Part shown: one piece after another, positions 17,157-23,951 of the stretch
Layout of the letters: each line of letters opens with the position of its first letter
Position numbering within the stretch: position 1 is the first letter of the stretch
Assembly: GCF_900105755.1 (NCBI RefSeq)
Contig: NZ_FNTQ01000001.1
Location: forward strand, 8,866,001-8,930,000
Source: Streptomyces sp. Ag109_O5-10
GTDB taxonomy: Bacteria > Actinomycetota > Actinomycetes > Streptomycetales > Streptomycetaceae
Direction of reading: 5' to 3'
Length of the DNA: 64,000 nucleotides
Program-made: the position numbers and the translations under genes
The notes under the pieces: generated by a model
Database searches by the model: none
What the model was told of the DNA's origin: nothing
Seen by the model: the letters and a program-made list of their open reading frames with translations, nothing else

Positions 17157-17519
17157 GTGGCCCGCCCCCGCACCACCGCCCGCACCGTGGAGCACCCCGA
17201 GCTGTCCGAGGTCTCGCTCCAGCAGGTGCTGGAGGCGCTGGTGGACCCGGTGCGGCGCATGGTGGTGTCCCAGCTGGCCCGCGCGGGGGAGGACCTGAGC
17301 TGCGGGACGTTCGTCGCGCCCGTCTCGCCGTCCACGCTGACGCACCACTTCTCCGTGCTGCGCGAGGCCGGTGTGATCCGGCAGTACTACGTCGGGACGG
17401 CGAAGATGAACACGCTGCGCACCGACGAGATGGAACTGCGGTTCCCGGGTCTGCTCTCCGCGGTCCTGGCCGCCGCGTCGGCGGAGGCGGAAGCGGGTGC
17501 GGACCGGAACGGCCGGTGA
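17157..17519 (+). CDS. ArsR-family winged-helix repressor
   Basis: 120 residues from GTG 17157, chosen over GTG 17124 because GAGGAG lies 5 nt before it. The fold is clear: LQQVLEALVDPVRRMVVSQL (helices 1-2), VSPSTLTHHFSVLREAGVI (recognition region), then the wing QYYVGTAKMNTLR. No metal-binding CxC is present in the recognition helix, so a non-metal signal is likely, as in other ArsR proteins beside quinone oxidoreductases. A 33-bp dyad starts 7 bp after its stop and precedes the oxidoreductase gene, so it likely represses that gene. Confidence 0.88.
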   Translation: MARPRTTARTVEHPELSEVSLQQVLEALVDPVRRMVVSQLARAGEDLSCGTFVAPVSPSTLTHHFSVLREAGVIRQYYVGTAKMNTLRTDEMELRFPGLLSAVLAAASAEAEAGADRNGR

Positions 17520-17525
17520 CCCTAT

Positions 17526-17558
17526 TTCGATGGCGCTCAAAATTTGACGGCTATCGAA
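17526..17558. promoter_or_regulatory. 33-bp symmetric operator for the ArsR protein
   Basis: A nested dyad: outer arms TTCGAT (17526-17531) and ATCGAA (17553-17558), inner arms TCAAA (17537-17541) and TTTGA (17543-17547) around one A, with both spacers exactly 5 bp. It is AT-rich in a very GC-rich setting and lies 80 bp before the oxidoreductase start. Confidence 0.7.
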
Positions 17559-17638
17559 CCTTGGGGCAGGGTGGGTGGAGACGCCGGGCCGGGCCGGCGC
17601 GTCTCCTTCCCGATACCTGCCCTGAGGACGGATGCACC

Positions 17639-18646
17639 ATGGCAAGACTCGTTCAGTTCGACCGGATTGGCGGACCCGAGGTCCTCACCCTCCGTGACGT
17701 CGAGGTCGGCGAGCCCGGCGCGGGCGAGGTCCGGATCCGCGTCGACGCGATCGGCCTGAACCGCGCTGAGATCATGTACCGGGAGGGCGCCTACTTCTAC
17801 GACCCGGTCTTCCCCTCGACGCTCGGCTACGAGGCCGCCGGTGTGGTGGAGGCGGTCGGCGAGGGCGTGACCGGCCTCGCCGAGGGCGACCCGGTGGCGG
17901 TCGTACCGCAGTTCCTGCAGACCGACTACGGCACGTACGGCGACCACGTCATCGTCCCGGCCTCGGCGGTCGTGCCCCGCCCGGCCGACGTCGACCCGGT
18001 GCGGGCGGCGGCCGTGTGGATGGCGTACACCACCGCCTACGGCCCCCTCGCCGAGAGCGGCCGGGTGCGCCCCGGCGACCACGTCCTGATCACGGCGGCC
18101 TCCAGCAGCGTCGGACTCGCCGCCCCCCAGATCGCCCGCCATGTCGGTGCGATCCCGATCGCCACCACGCGCGGCCCCGGCAAGAAGCAGCGCCTGCTGG
18201 AGGCCGGCGCGGCCCACGTGATCGTCACCGACGAGGAGGACCTGCCCGCCCGGATCAAGGAGATCACCGGCGGCGAGGGCGTCCGCCTGGCCTTCGACCC
18301 CGTCGCGGGACCCGGCGTGGAGACCCTCGCGCAGGGGATCGCCCCGGGCGGCTTCCTGGTGGTCTACGGCGCCCTCGACCCGCGTCCCACCCCGCTGCCC
18401 AACGCCCAGTCCTTCCCGGCGCTGAACAGCAGTACCTACACCCTCTTCGAGATCACCACGGATCCCGAGCGGCTGCGCCGTGCGGTCGCGTTCGTCAACG
18501 CGGGCCTCGCCTCCGGCTCCTTCGACCCCGTCGTCGACCGCACCTTCGACCTCGCGGACATCGCCGAGGCACACCGCTACATGGAAGCGAACGAGCACGT
18601 CGGCAAGATCGTCGTCACCGTCTCCCACGAGGGCGCGCCTTCCTGA
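17639..18646 (+). CDS. Zinc-independent quinone-oxidoreductase-type alcohol dehydrogenase (MDR family)
   Basis: 335 residues. The GroES-like N-terminal domain has GLNRAEIMYREGAY and GYEAAGVVEAVG, and the Rossmann domain has ITAASSSVGLAAPQIA and later VTVSHEG at the end. The Cys/His/Glu ligands of zinc alcohol dehydrogenases are absent, so this belongs with NADPH:quinone reductase (QOR)-like enzymes that reduce quinones or enones. It sits behind an ArsR gene with a strong operator in between, a pattern of inducible detoxification of electrophiles. ATG 17639 is taken; the frame also runs further upstream through the operator without a start of merit. Confidence 0.88.
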   Translation: MARLVQFDRIGGPEVLTLRDVEVGEPGAGEVRIRVDAIGLNRAEIMYREGAYFYDPVFPSTLGYEAAGVVEAVGEGVTGLAEGDPVAVVPQFLQTDYGTYGDHVIVPASAVVPRPADVDPVRAAAVWMAYTTAYGPLAESGRVRPGDHVLITAASSSVGLAAPQIARHVGAIPIATTRGPGKKQRLLEAGAAHVIVTDEEDLPARIKEITGGEGVRLAFDPVAGPGVETLAQGIAPGGFLVVYGALDPRPTPLPNAQSFPALNSSTYTLFEITTDPERLRRAVAFVNAGLASGSFDPVVDRTFDLADIAEAHRYMEANEHVGKIVVTVSHEGAPS

Positions 18647-18713
18647 GCCACCCGGTACCCCCGGTCGGCCGCCGACGGGCGGACGTGGGTCCGGGGCGCG
18701 GGCGGGGCGGCCG

Positions 18714-19082
18714 TCAGTGCCCCGCCCGCGCCGCCGCGTCGTGGATGAGCCGGGCGTGCAGTTCGAACAGGGCCACCAGGTCGACGGGGTCGCCCTGGAC
18801 CTCCCGGTGCACGAACGGGCCGTCGGCGCCGGCCACGGCGTAGGCGGTGAGGGTGTCCACCCCGTCCTCGGTCAGGGACGGGAAGAGGGTCGCGACGATC
18901 TCGGCTGTGCGCCGGCGCGAGATGGCGCGGACCTGCAGGAAGACCGTACGGCGGCGGCGTTCGGTGGGGCGGCGCTCCAGCGCGACCACGAGTCCGGGGC
19001 GCGGGAAGACCGGGGCCGTGAGGAGGGACCTGGCCAGTTTCCCGGCCATCGGCACGACGGACGGCCTTCGTCGGTGACTCAC
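18714..19082 (-). CDS. Small protein of unknown function coupled to the kinase gene
   Basis: 122 residues if started at GTG 19082, whose GTGA overlaps the stop of the histidine kinase gene exactly as the kinase overlaps the regulator; ATG 19049 would give 111 residues. No signal peptide. It reads as an alpha/beta domain: LARSLLTAPVFPRPGLVVAL, an Arg-rich stretch, FLQVRAISRRRTAEIVATLF, TAYAVAGADGPFVHREV and a final helix. I do not recognise it. Its tight coupling suggests it acts with the two-component system. Confidence 0.6.
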   Translation of the reverse strand: MSHRRRPSVVPMAGKLARSLLTAPVFPRPGLVVALERRPTERRRRTVFLQVRAISRRRTAEIVATLFPSLTEDGVDTLTAYAVAGADGPFVHREVQGDPVDLVALFELHARLIHDAAARAGH

Positions 19083-20455
19083 CCGGCAGGCAGGTCGGCC
19101 AGGAAGCGGGCGCCGGTGGTGTGCGTGGGGTCGTGGGTCACCTCGCCGCCGACGGACCGGGCCAGGCGCCGTGCGAGCGGCAGGCCGAGGCCCGCGCCGT
19201 CGTGCCCGTCCCCGGGATCGGCCCGGCGACCGGGCTGGAAGAGGTCGTCCACGAACGTCTCCGGTACGCCGGGGCCGTCGTCGGTGACGCTGATCCGGAC
19301 CCCGCCGGGCACCGGACACGCGGACACGGTCACCGTGGACTCCGCGTAGCGGAGCGCGTTCGCCAGCAAGGGGCTCACGATGCGTTCGATGAGGGCGGGC
19401 CGGACGCCCGCCGCCGGCTCCGCACCGGCCGCGTCGACGACTGCCGTCACCCGCTCCGGTGTCCCCAGGCGGTCGACCAGCCGGTGCAGGACCGGTACGA
19501 CGGCCGTGGCGCCGGGGGCGGTGCCGGCGGTGTGCGCCTCCTCGCGGGCGTCGTCCAGCAGGGTGTCGCAGATGGTGCGCATGGCCTGGGCCGCCTCTGC
19601 GATCACCTCGTGCGTCGACCGGGTCTCGGCGCCGGAGCGGGGCCGGGCCCCCCACCAGTCCAGCTCGACGATGATCCGGGTGAGCGGCGTGCGCAGCTCG
19701 TGGGACAGCTCCCCGGTCAGCTGGCGCTCGTGCCGCAGCACGGTCCCGACGCGGTCGAGGAGCGCGTCCAGCGAGGCGCCGAGGCGGGCGAGTTCGGCCG
19801 GCTGCCCGGCCGCGCCGAACCGCTCGTCGGAGCCCGCGGCGCTCCACTCGGCGGCCTGGTCCGTCATGGTGCGCACCGGGCGCAGCGCCCGCCCGACGGC
19901 GAGACGGGTCAGCGCGTAGGTGCACGCGAGCATGAGCGAGTCCAGGACCAGGGAACCCAGCAGTACGGCGTCCGCCGAGTTGCGGTACGGGCCGAGGTCG
20001 AGGGCGGTGACGATCGTCACCGTGCTGCCACGCCCGGCCACGGAGCGGGCGCACAGGCGCACGGACCGGGGTTCCGCGACCGTCACGGTCGTACAGGTGC
20101 CGTCCCCGTGCGCGGCGAGCCGCGCGGCGGCCTCGGTCAGGGCGCCGCCGGCGGTGGCGGACGGAGGCTTCTCCAGCAGCCGCTTCCCGGTGTAGATCCA
20201 GACGTTGGAGTCGAGGAGCCGGTCGTTCACGGTCTCCAGGACCCGTACCCGTGAGCCGCTGGTGTCCACGGTGGTGGCGACGGCGGCCGCGCGGCTGCCC
20301 AGCTCGGCGTCCGCCTGGTGCCGCAGGTGCCGGTCCATGACGGTGTTGAACGCCACGGTCAGGACGGTCATCAGGAGGGCCGCCGTGGTCACCGCCACGA
20401 GCGAGAGCCGGCCGCGCAGCGTGCGCGGGGCCAGGCGTCGTACGAGGCCGTTCAC
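19079..20455 (-). CDS. Sensor histidine kinase (two-component system)
   Basis: 458 residues from GTG 20455, overlapping the regulator stop as GTGA. A first membrane helix (about 18-38), an extracellular sensor region (about 40-160, with an internal Cys pair), and a second helix (about 165-190, SLVLDSLMLACTYAL) lead into HAMP. The HisKA box GELSHELRTPLTR places the phosphorylated His at 252. The ATPase part has NALRY (N box), DDGPGVP (G1) and GAGLGLPLARRLA (G2). The signal is unknown. Order dedA, regulator, kinase, small protein suggests an envelope-stress type circuit. Confidence 0.92.
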   Translation of the reverse strand: MNGLVRRLAPRTLRGRLSLVAVTTAALLMTVLTVAFNTVMDRHLRHQADAELGSRAAAVATTVDTSGSRVRVLETVNDRLLDSNVWIYTGKRLLEKPPSATAGGALTEAAARLAAHGDGTCTTVTVAEPRSVRLCARSVAGRGSTVTIVTALDLGPYRNSADAVLLGSLVLDSLMLACTYALTRLAVGRALRPVRTMTDQAAEWSAAGSDERFGAAGQPAELARLGASLDALLDRVGTVLRHERQLTGELSHELRTPLTRIIVELDWWGARPRSGAETRSTHEVIAEAAQAMRTICDTLLDDAREEAHTAGTAPGATAVVPVLHRLVDRLGTPERVTAVVDAAGAEPAAGVRPALIERIVSPLLANALRYAESTVTVSACPVPGGVRISVTDDGPGVPETFVDDLFQPGRRADPGDGHDGAGLGLPLARRLARSVGGEVTHDPTHTTGARFLADLPAG

Positions 20456-21114
20456 GACAGCCGGTGGCCGATCCCGCGCGCCGTCCCGAGGTCCAGCCCG
20501 CTGCCCGCCGCGCGCAGCTTGCGGCGCAACCGGCTCAGGTACTGGTCCAGCGTGTTGTCGCTGACCTGGGCCCCGTCCGGCCAGGCGGCCCGTACCAGGT
20601 CCCGGCGGCTCACGATGTCCCCGCCCGCGGCCACCAGCGTGGCCAGCAGCCGGAACTCCGTCGGCGACAGCTCGACCCTGGCCTCGCCGACGCGCGCGCT
20701 GTGCCGGGTCGGGTCCAGGACCAGGTCCCCGGCCGCGGACACGGCCGGCGGGGCGGACCGCTTGAGCGCGGCCCGGAGGCGGGCGACGAGTTCGGCGAGG
20801 TGGAACGGCTTGGGGAGGTAGTCGTCGCCCCCGGCGGAGAACCCGGACAGCCGGTCGGTGAGGTGGTGGCGGGCCGTGAGGAAGATGATCGGGGCCGCGA
20901 ATCCGTTGGCGCGCATCGCCTGGCACACGTCCCGGCCGTCCGCGTCCGGCAGCCCGACGTCCAGTACGACCGCGCCGATGCCGTCGCCGGTCAGCCGCAG
21001 GGCGGTGGCGCCGTCGGCGGCGGGCACGGGCTCGAAACCCTCGTCGGCCAGCCCGCGGCGCAGCACGTCCCGCAGGGCATGGTCGTCCTCCACGACCAGG
21101 ATCTTGTGAGGCAT
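20452..21114 (-). CDS. OmpR-family response regulator
   Basis: 220 residues from ATG 21114 with GGAGG in front. Receiver domain: acidic pocket VVEDD (9-11), phosphorylated Asp52 in VVLDVGLPD, Thr80 and Lys102 in LPKPF. The C-terminal trans_reg winged helix contains LSPTEFRLLATLV and SRRDLVRAAWPDG, then DQYLSRLRRKLR. It is translationally coupled to the kinase downstream and lies 47 bp behind dedA on the same strand, so the three genes are probably one operon. Confidence 0.93.
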   Translation of the reverse strand: MPHKILVVEDDHALRDVLRRGLADEGFEPVPAADGATALRLTGDGIGAVVLDVGLPDADGRDVCQAMRANGFAAPIIFLTARHHLTDRLSGFSAGGDDYLPKPFHLAELVARLRAALKRSAPPAVSAAGDLVLDPTRHSARVGEARVELSPTEFRLLATLVAAGGDIVSRRDLVRAAWPDGAQVSDNTLDQYLSRLRRKLRAAGSGLDLGTARGIGHRLS

Positions 21115-21161
21115 GGTCCTCCGTCGGAGCTACGGCCGTACCGCGGTCCGGGCCGCGTCGG

Positions 21162-21827
21162 TCACCCGCGGCCCTCTGCCCTGGCGGCCCGCCGCCCCCG
21201 GTACACCTCGGAGAGCACGGGAATCAGGGACACGACCACGATGAGCGCCACCAGCGGCAGCAGGTAGCGGTCGACGTTCGGGATCGAGGAGCCCAGCGCG
21301 TATCCGGCGAGGGTGAGGCCGAGACTCCACACGAGTCCGCCGACGACCTGCCACTGGGTGAACGTCCGCACCGGGACCTCCAGCGCCCCCGCCATCGGGT
21401 TGAGCACCGTACGCACCACCGGCACGAAGCGCGCCAGGACGATGGCCTTCGCGTGGCCGTACCGCCCGAGGAAGTCCTCGGCCCGTTGCACGCCCTCGTG
21501 CAGGCGCTTGGAACGGCTGCGTGCCAGCAGGGCGCCGCCCGCCTTCCGGCCGAGCAGGTACCCGAACTGCGCCCCGGCCAGCGCACCCACGGCCGCCGCC
21601 ACGAGCAGCGGTCCCAGGGACAGGTGCAGGTTGCCCTGCGCCGATCCCGTGCACAGCAGGCCTGCGGTGAACAGCAGGGAGTCGCCCGGCAGGAAGAACC
21701 CGACCAGCAGCCCCGTCTCCGCGAACATCACCAGGCCGACGCCCAGCACGCCGAAGGCCGACAGCAGCGAATGGGCGTCGAGCACGTTCACGGCCAGCTG
21801 TGACGCCGCGAGGATCGGTGTGGTCAT
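21162..21827 (-). CDS. DedA-family membrane protein (SNARE-associated/VTT domain)
   Basis: 221 residues from ATG 21827 (AAAGGG upstream). Membrane segments and re-entrant loops match DedA/Tvp38: GLLVGFFLPGDSLLF (about 37-51), FGYLLGRKAGG (about 89-99), ARFVPVVRTVLNPMAG (about 128-143) and LTLAGYALGSS. DedA proteins are flippases for undecaprenyl phosphate or other lipids and support envelope integrity. It heads the putative operon with the two-component system. A BlaI-type palindrome and an 8-bp triple repeat lie 30-70 bp upstream. Confidence 0.9.
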   Translation of the reverse strand: MTTPILAASQLAVNVLDAHSLLSAFGVLGVGLVMFAETGLLVGFFLPGDSLLFTAGLLCTGSAQGNLHLSLGPLLVAAAVGALAGAQFGYLLGRKAGGALLARSRSKRLHEGVQRAEDFLGRYGHAKAIVLARFVPVVRTVLNPMAGALEVPVRTFTQWQVVGGLVWSLGLTLAGYALGSSIPNVDRYLLPLVALIVVVSLIPVLSEVYRGRRAARAEGRG

Positions 21828-21856
21828 GAAGGGGGGCCCTTTCCGGCGGACGGTCG

Positions 21857-21880
21857 CACCTGAACACCTGAACACCTGAA
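21857..21880. repeat. Three tandem copies of CACCTGAA before dedA
   Basis: Perfect 8-bp units at 21857, 21865 and 21873, lying 30-53 bp upstream of the dedA start. Either stacked half-sites for a regulator or slippage. Confidence 0.6.
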
Positions 21881-21883
21881 CGA

Positions 21884-21897
21884 CTACAACTTTGTAG
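21884..21897. promoter_or_regulatory. BlaI/MecI-type operator before dedA
   Basis: CTACAA-CT-TTGTAG, a perfect 14-bp dyad with the TACA/TGTA core that BlaI/MecI/CopY-family repressors bind. It is 57 bp upstream of dedA, in promoter position. No BlaI gene is in this window. Confidence 0.55.
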
Positions 21898-22539
21898 ACG
21901 TCGTACGGAACTCTAGACGATCGCGGACGGGCGACGGTGCGCCCACGGTTGCGGCGCCGACATCCGAACGCGCCTGCGAAGCACCTGCTCAACCACCGTG
22001 ACCAGGGAGTTCGCTGTGGCAGTCAGGTCGTGTTCAGGGCCGGCACGCGGACCTGAAACTCATACACCAGAGGCGTCCAAGCATGGGCAAAGACATCTGG
22101 GGCACCGGGTGTGCGGCGTGTCGTCGTGCCGCCCGTGACCGCGGAGCGCCTCCTCTTCGCCTGGGTGTACCGGACGGCGGGCGTCACGGTCGGCGTGTTC
22201 GGCCGATGGCCGCCGACGTCTTCCACGCCGGACGCGGCCAAGAGCGCGTTTTCTGCGTCCCGTCCTCCGGGGAACGGCTTCGACTTGGAGGGACGGACGT
22301 TGCGCCGTGGGTACTGGTGAGCGGACCGCGAGCTCGCCGGGCTTGATCCCAAGACCGACTGGGAGCGGATGATCTCGCTCCATGTCGCTTGCGACATCGC
22401 GCAGTTCGCGCTGTCGGCGGCGCGATGACGGAGTTCGCCGCGAAGTTCGACCTGTGACCCCACGAAACGACGGAAGCCGGGCATCCCGTGGCGACCGCGT
22501 GATGGACTCCTGCGCACGGAACGCACCGGGGGACTGGTC
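21898..22539. other. 0.6-kb region without an intact gene
   Basis: Base composition is lower in GC than the neighbours and codon bias is weak in all frames, so it looks like decayed DNA between the dedA operon and the GH3 gene. A frame from about 22111 to 22320 has good third positions only in its first half. A short readable relic is annotated at 22321-22428. Confidence 0.5.
22321..22428 (+). pseudogene. Short relic, perhaps of a DUF2236/MpaB-like oxygenase gene
   Basis: The frame reads ADRELAGLDPKTDWERMISL and continues to a TGA at 22426. The start resembles the N-terminal part of DUF2236 (MpaB-like) proteins, where an LDP-x-TD-x-ER-I pattern recurs. No start, no conserved His motifs and no continuation are present. 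The match is by eye and weak. Confidence 0.3.
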
Positions 22540-23739
22540 TCAGCTGCAGGTGAGGCGGCCGGCGTTGGCCTTGGCGGTGAGGATGCGGTGCACGGAGGCG
22601 GCGACCTTGGTGCGGAACGACGCGTCCCTCGCCATCTGGGCCTGCACCCCCTGGACCATCGCCGGCACGGTCGACGCCTGGACCGTGAGGACCATGTCGC
22701 CGCCGGCGCCGATGAACTGCACCGCGCGTTGCGCCGGAGTGTAGGCGCGCACCGCGACCGCCTGGCCGAGGTCGTCGGAGATGACGACTCCCTTGAAGCC
22801 GAACTTGGTGCGCAGCAGCGAGTTGATGACGGTCGGGGAGAACGCGGCGATGTGCTTCGAGTCGATCTTCGTGTACTTCGCCGACGAGATCATCACGAAC
22901 GGCGCCCCCGCCTTGATCCCGCTCTGGAACGGCTGCAGGCTCGAACTGGACGCGGTGGTCACCGAGTCGACGACGTTCGCGGTGGTGTCGGTGTTGCCGA
23001 TCACCTGGCCAAGGCCGGGGAAGTGCTTGAACGTGGTCATCACCTTGGCCGTGCGGAAACCCGCGGCGAAGGCGCCGGTGTGCGAGGTCACGACGGCGGG
23101 GGTGTGGCCGTACTCGCGGTAGAAGTGGCCGATGGGGGCGTTGCGGGTGCCGAGACTCGCGGGAACCACGTCGGCGACCGGGGCGAGATTGAGGTCGAGG
23201 CCCGCCGCCTTGAGCTGTCCCGCCCAGGTCGCGGCGCGGCTGCGCAGGGTCGCGGTGCTCCACGTGCCCTGGGTCAGGCCGTTGGGGATGACCGAGAATC
23301 CGGGTCCGCTGAGCACCTGGACCTGGCCGCCCTCCTGGTCGGTGGAGACGAGCAGCCCGACCCGGTGTCCGCCGACCGTGTCGGCCTGCGTGCGGAACGC
23401 GTCGACCACCTTCCGCGTCGCGGCGGTCCCGGCGGTGCTGCGGCCGGTGAGCATGACGGACCCGACGTGGTAAGTACGCAGTGTCTTCAGGTCCGTCGTA
23501 CTCGGTCGGGTGGCGTTGACCCCGCCCATGAACAACTGGCCCACGCGCTGGGCCTGGGTCATCTTCGCGTACACCGTGTCGGCGCAGCTCGCGGCGGAGA
23601 CGGCGGACACGGGCCGGGCGGCCGCGTCCGCGGCCGGCACCGTGCACACACCGGCGGCGAGCGCGGCGGTGACGAGTCCCACAGAGGTGCGCCGGGCGGC
23701 GGAGCCGCCGCGGGCGCGTCGACGAACAGGTGTCCCCAC
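22540..23739 (-). CDS. Secreted GH3-family hydrolase (beta-N-acetylhexosaminidase-like)
   Basis: 399 residues from GTG 23739, which has CAGGAG 6 nt upstream. An Arg-rich signal sequence ends near residue 40 (ADAAA). The single GH3 N-terminal barrel follows: TQAQRVGQLFMGGV, VSTDQEGGQVQ, LAPVADV, FKHFPGLG (Lys238-His239) and VISDDLGQ with the likely nucleophile Asp322 or Asp323. There is no second GH3 domain, which points to NagZ-like beta-N-acetylglucosaminidases acting on wall or chitin fragments. Odd: the NagZ acid/base motif KHFPGHG..D.H is changed to KHFPGLG and later DTT, so the usual His/Asp dyad is missing. Confidence 0.85.
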   Translation of the reverse strand: MGTPVRRRARGGSAARRTSVGLVTAALAAGVCTVPAADAAARPVSAVSAASCADTVYAKMTQAQRVGQLFMGGVNATRPSTTDLKTLRTYHVGSVMLTGRSTAGTAATRKVVDAFRTQADTVGGHRVGLLVSTDQEGGQVQVLSGPGFSVIPNGLTQGTWSTATLRSRAATWAGQLKAAGLDLNLAPVADVVPASLGTRNAPIGHFYREYGHTPAVVTSHTGAFAAGFRTAKVMTTFKHFPGLGQVIGNTDTTANVVDSVTTASSSSLQPFQSGIKAGAPFVMISSAKYTKIDSKHIAAFSPTVINSLLRTKFGFKGVVISDDLGQAVAVRAYTPAQRAVQFIGAGGDMVLTVQASTVPAMVQGVQAQMARDASFRTKVAASVHRILTAKANAGRLTCS

Positions 23740-23876
23740 GATGCGCTCCTGACTGATACGGGTGCACGTCGCGGAGACCAACGGGCCGACGGACGACATC
23801 GGACCGCATGGCCCGCGACCGGTTCATTCGCACAATACGTTACGCCGAACGGGTGCCGTCAGCACCCGGGCGAAGC

Positions 23877-23912
23877 CGTTGTCGCGGGACGTGTCCACGT
23901 CCCGCGACAACG
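23877..23912 (-). terminator. Strong hairpin after the M4 protease gene
   Basis: A perfect 16-bp stem (CGTTGTCGCGGGACGT with its complement) and a GTCC loop, 40 bp beyond the M4 stop in its transcription direction. It fits a Streptomyces-type terminator without a T-tract and would insulate the GH3 gene. Confidence 0.75.
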
Positions 23913-23951
23913 ACTCCGCACATCCGGCCGAGGTCACCGGCCGGGGCGGGC

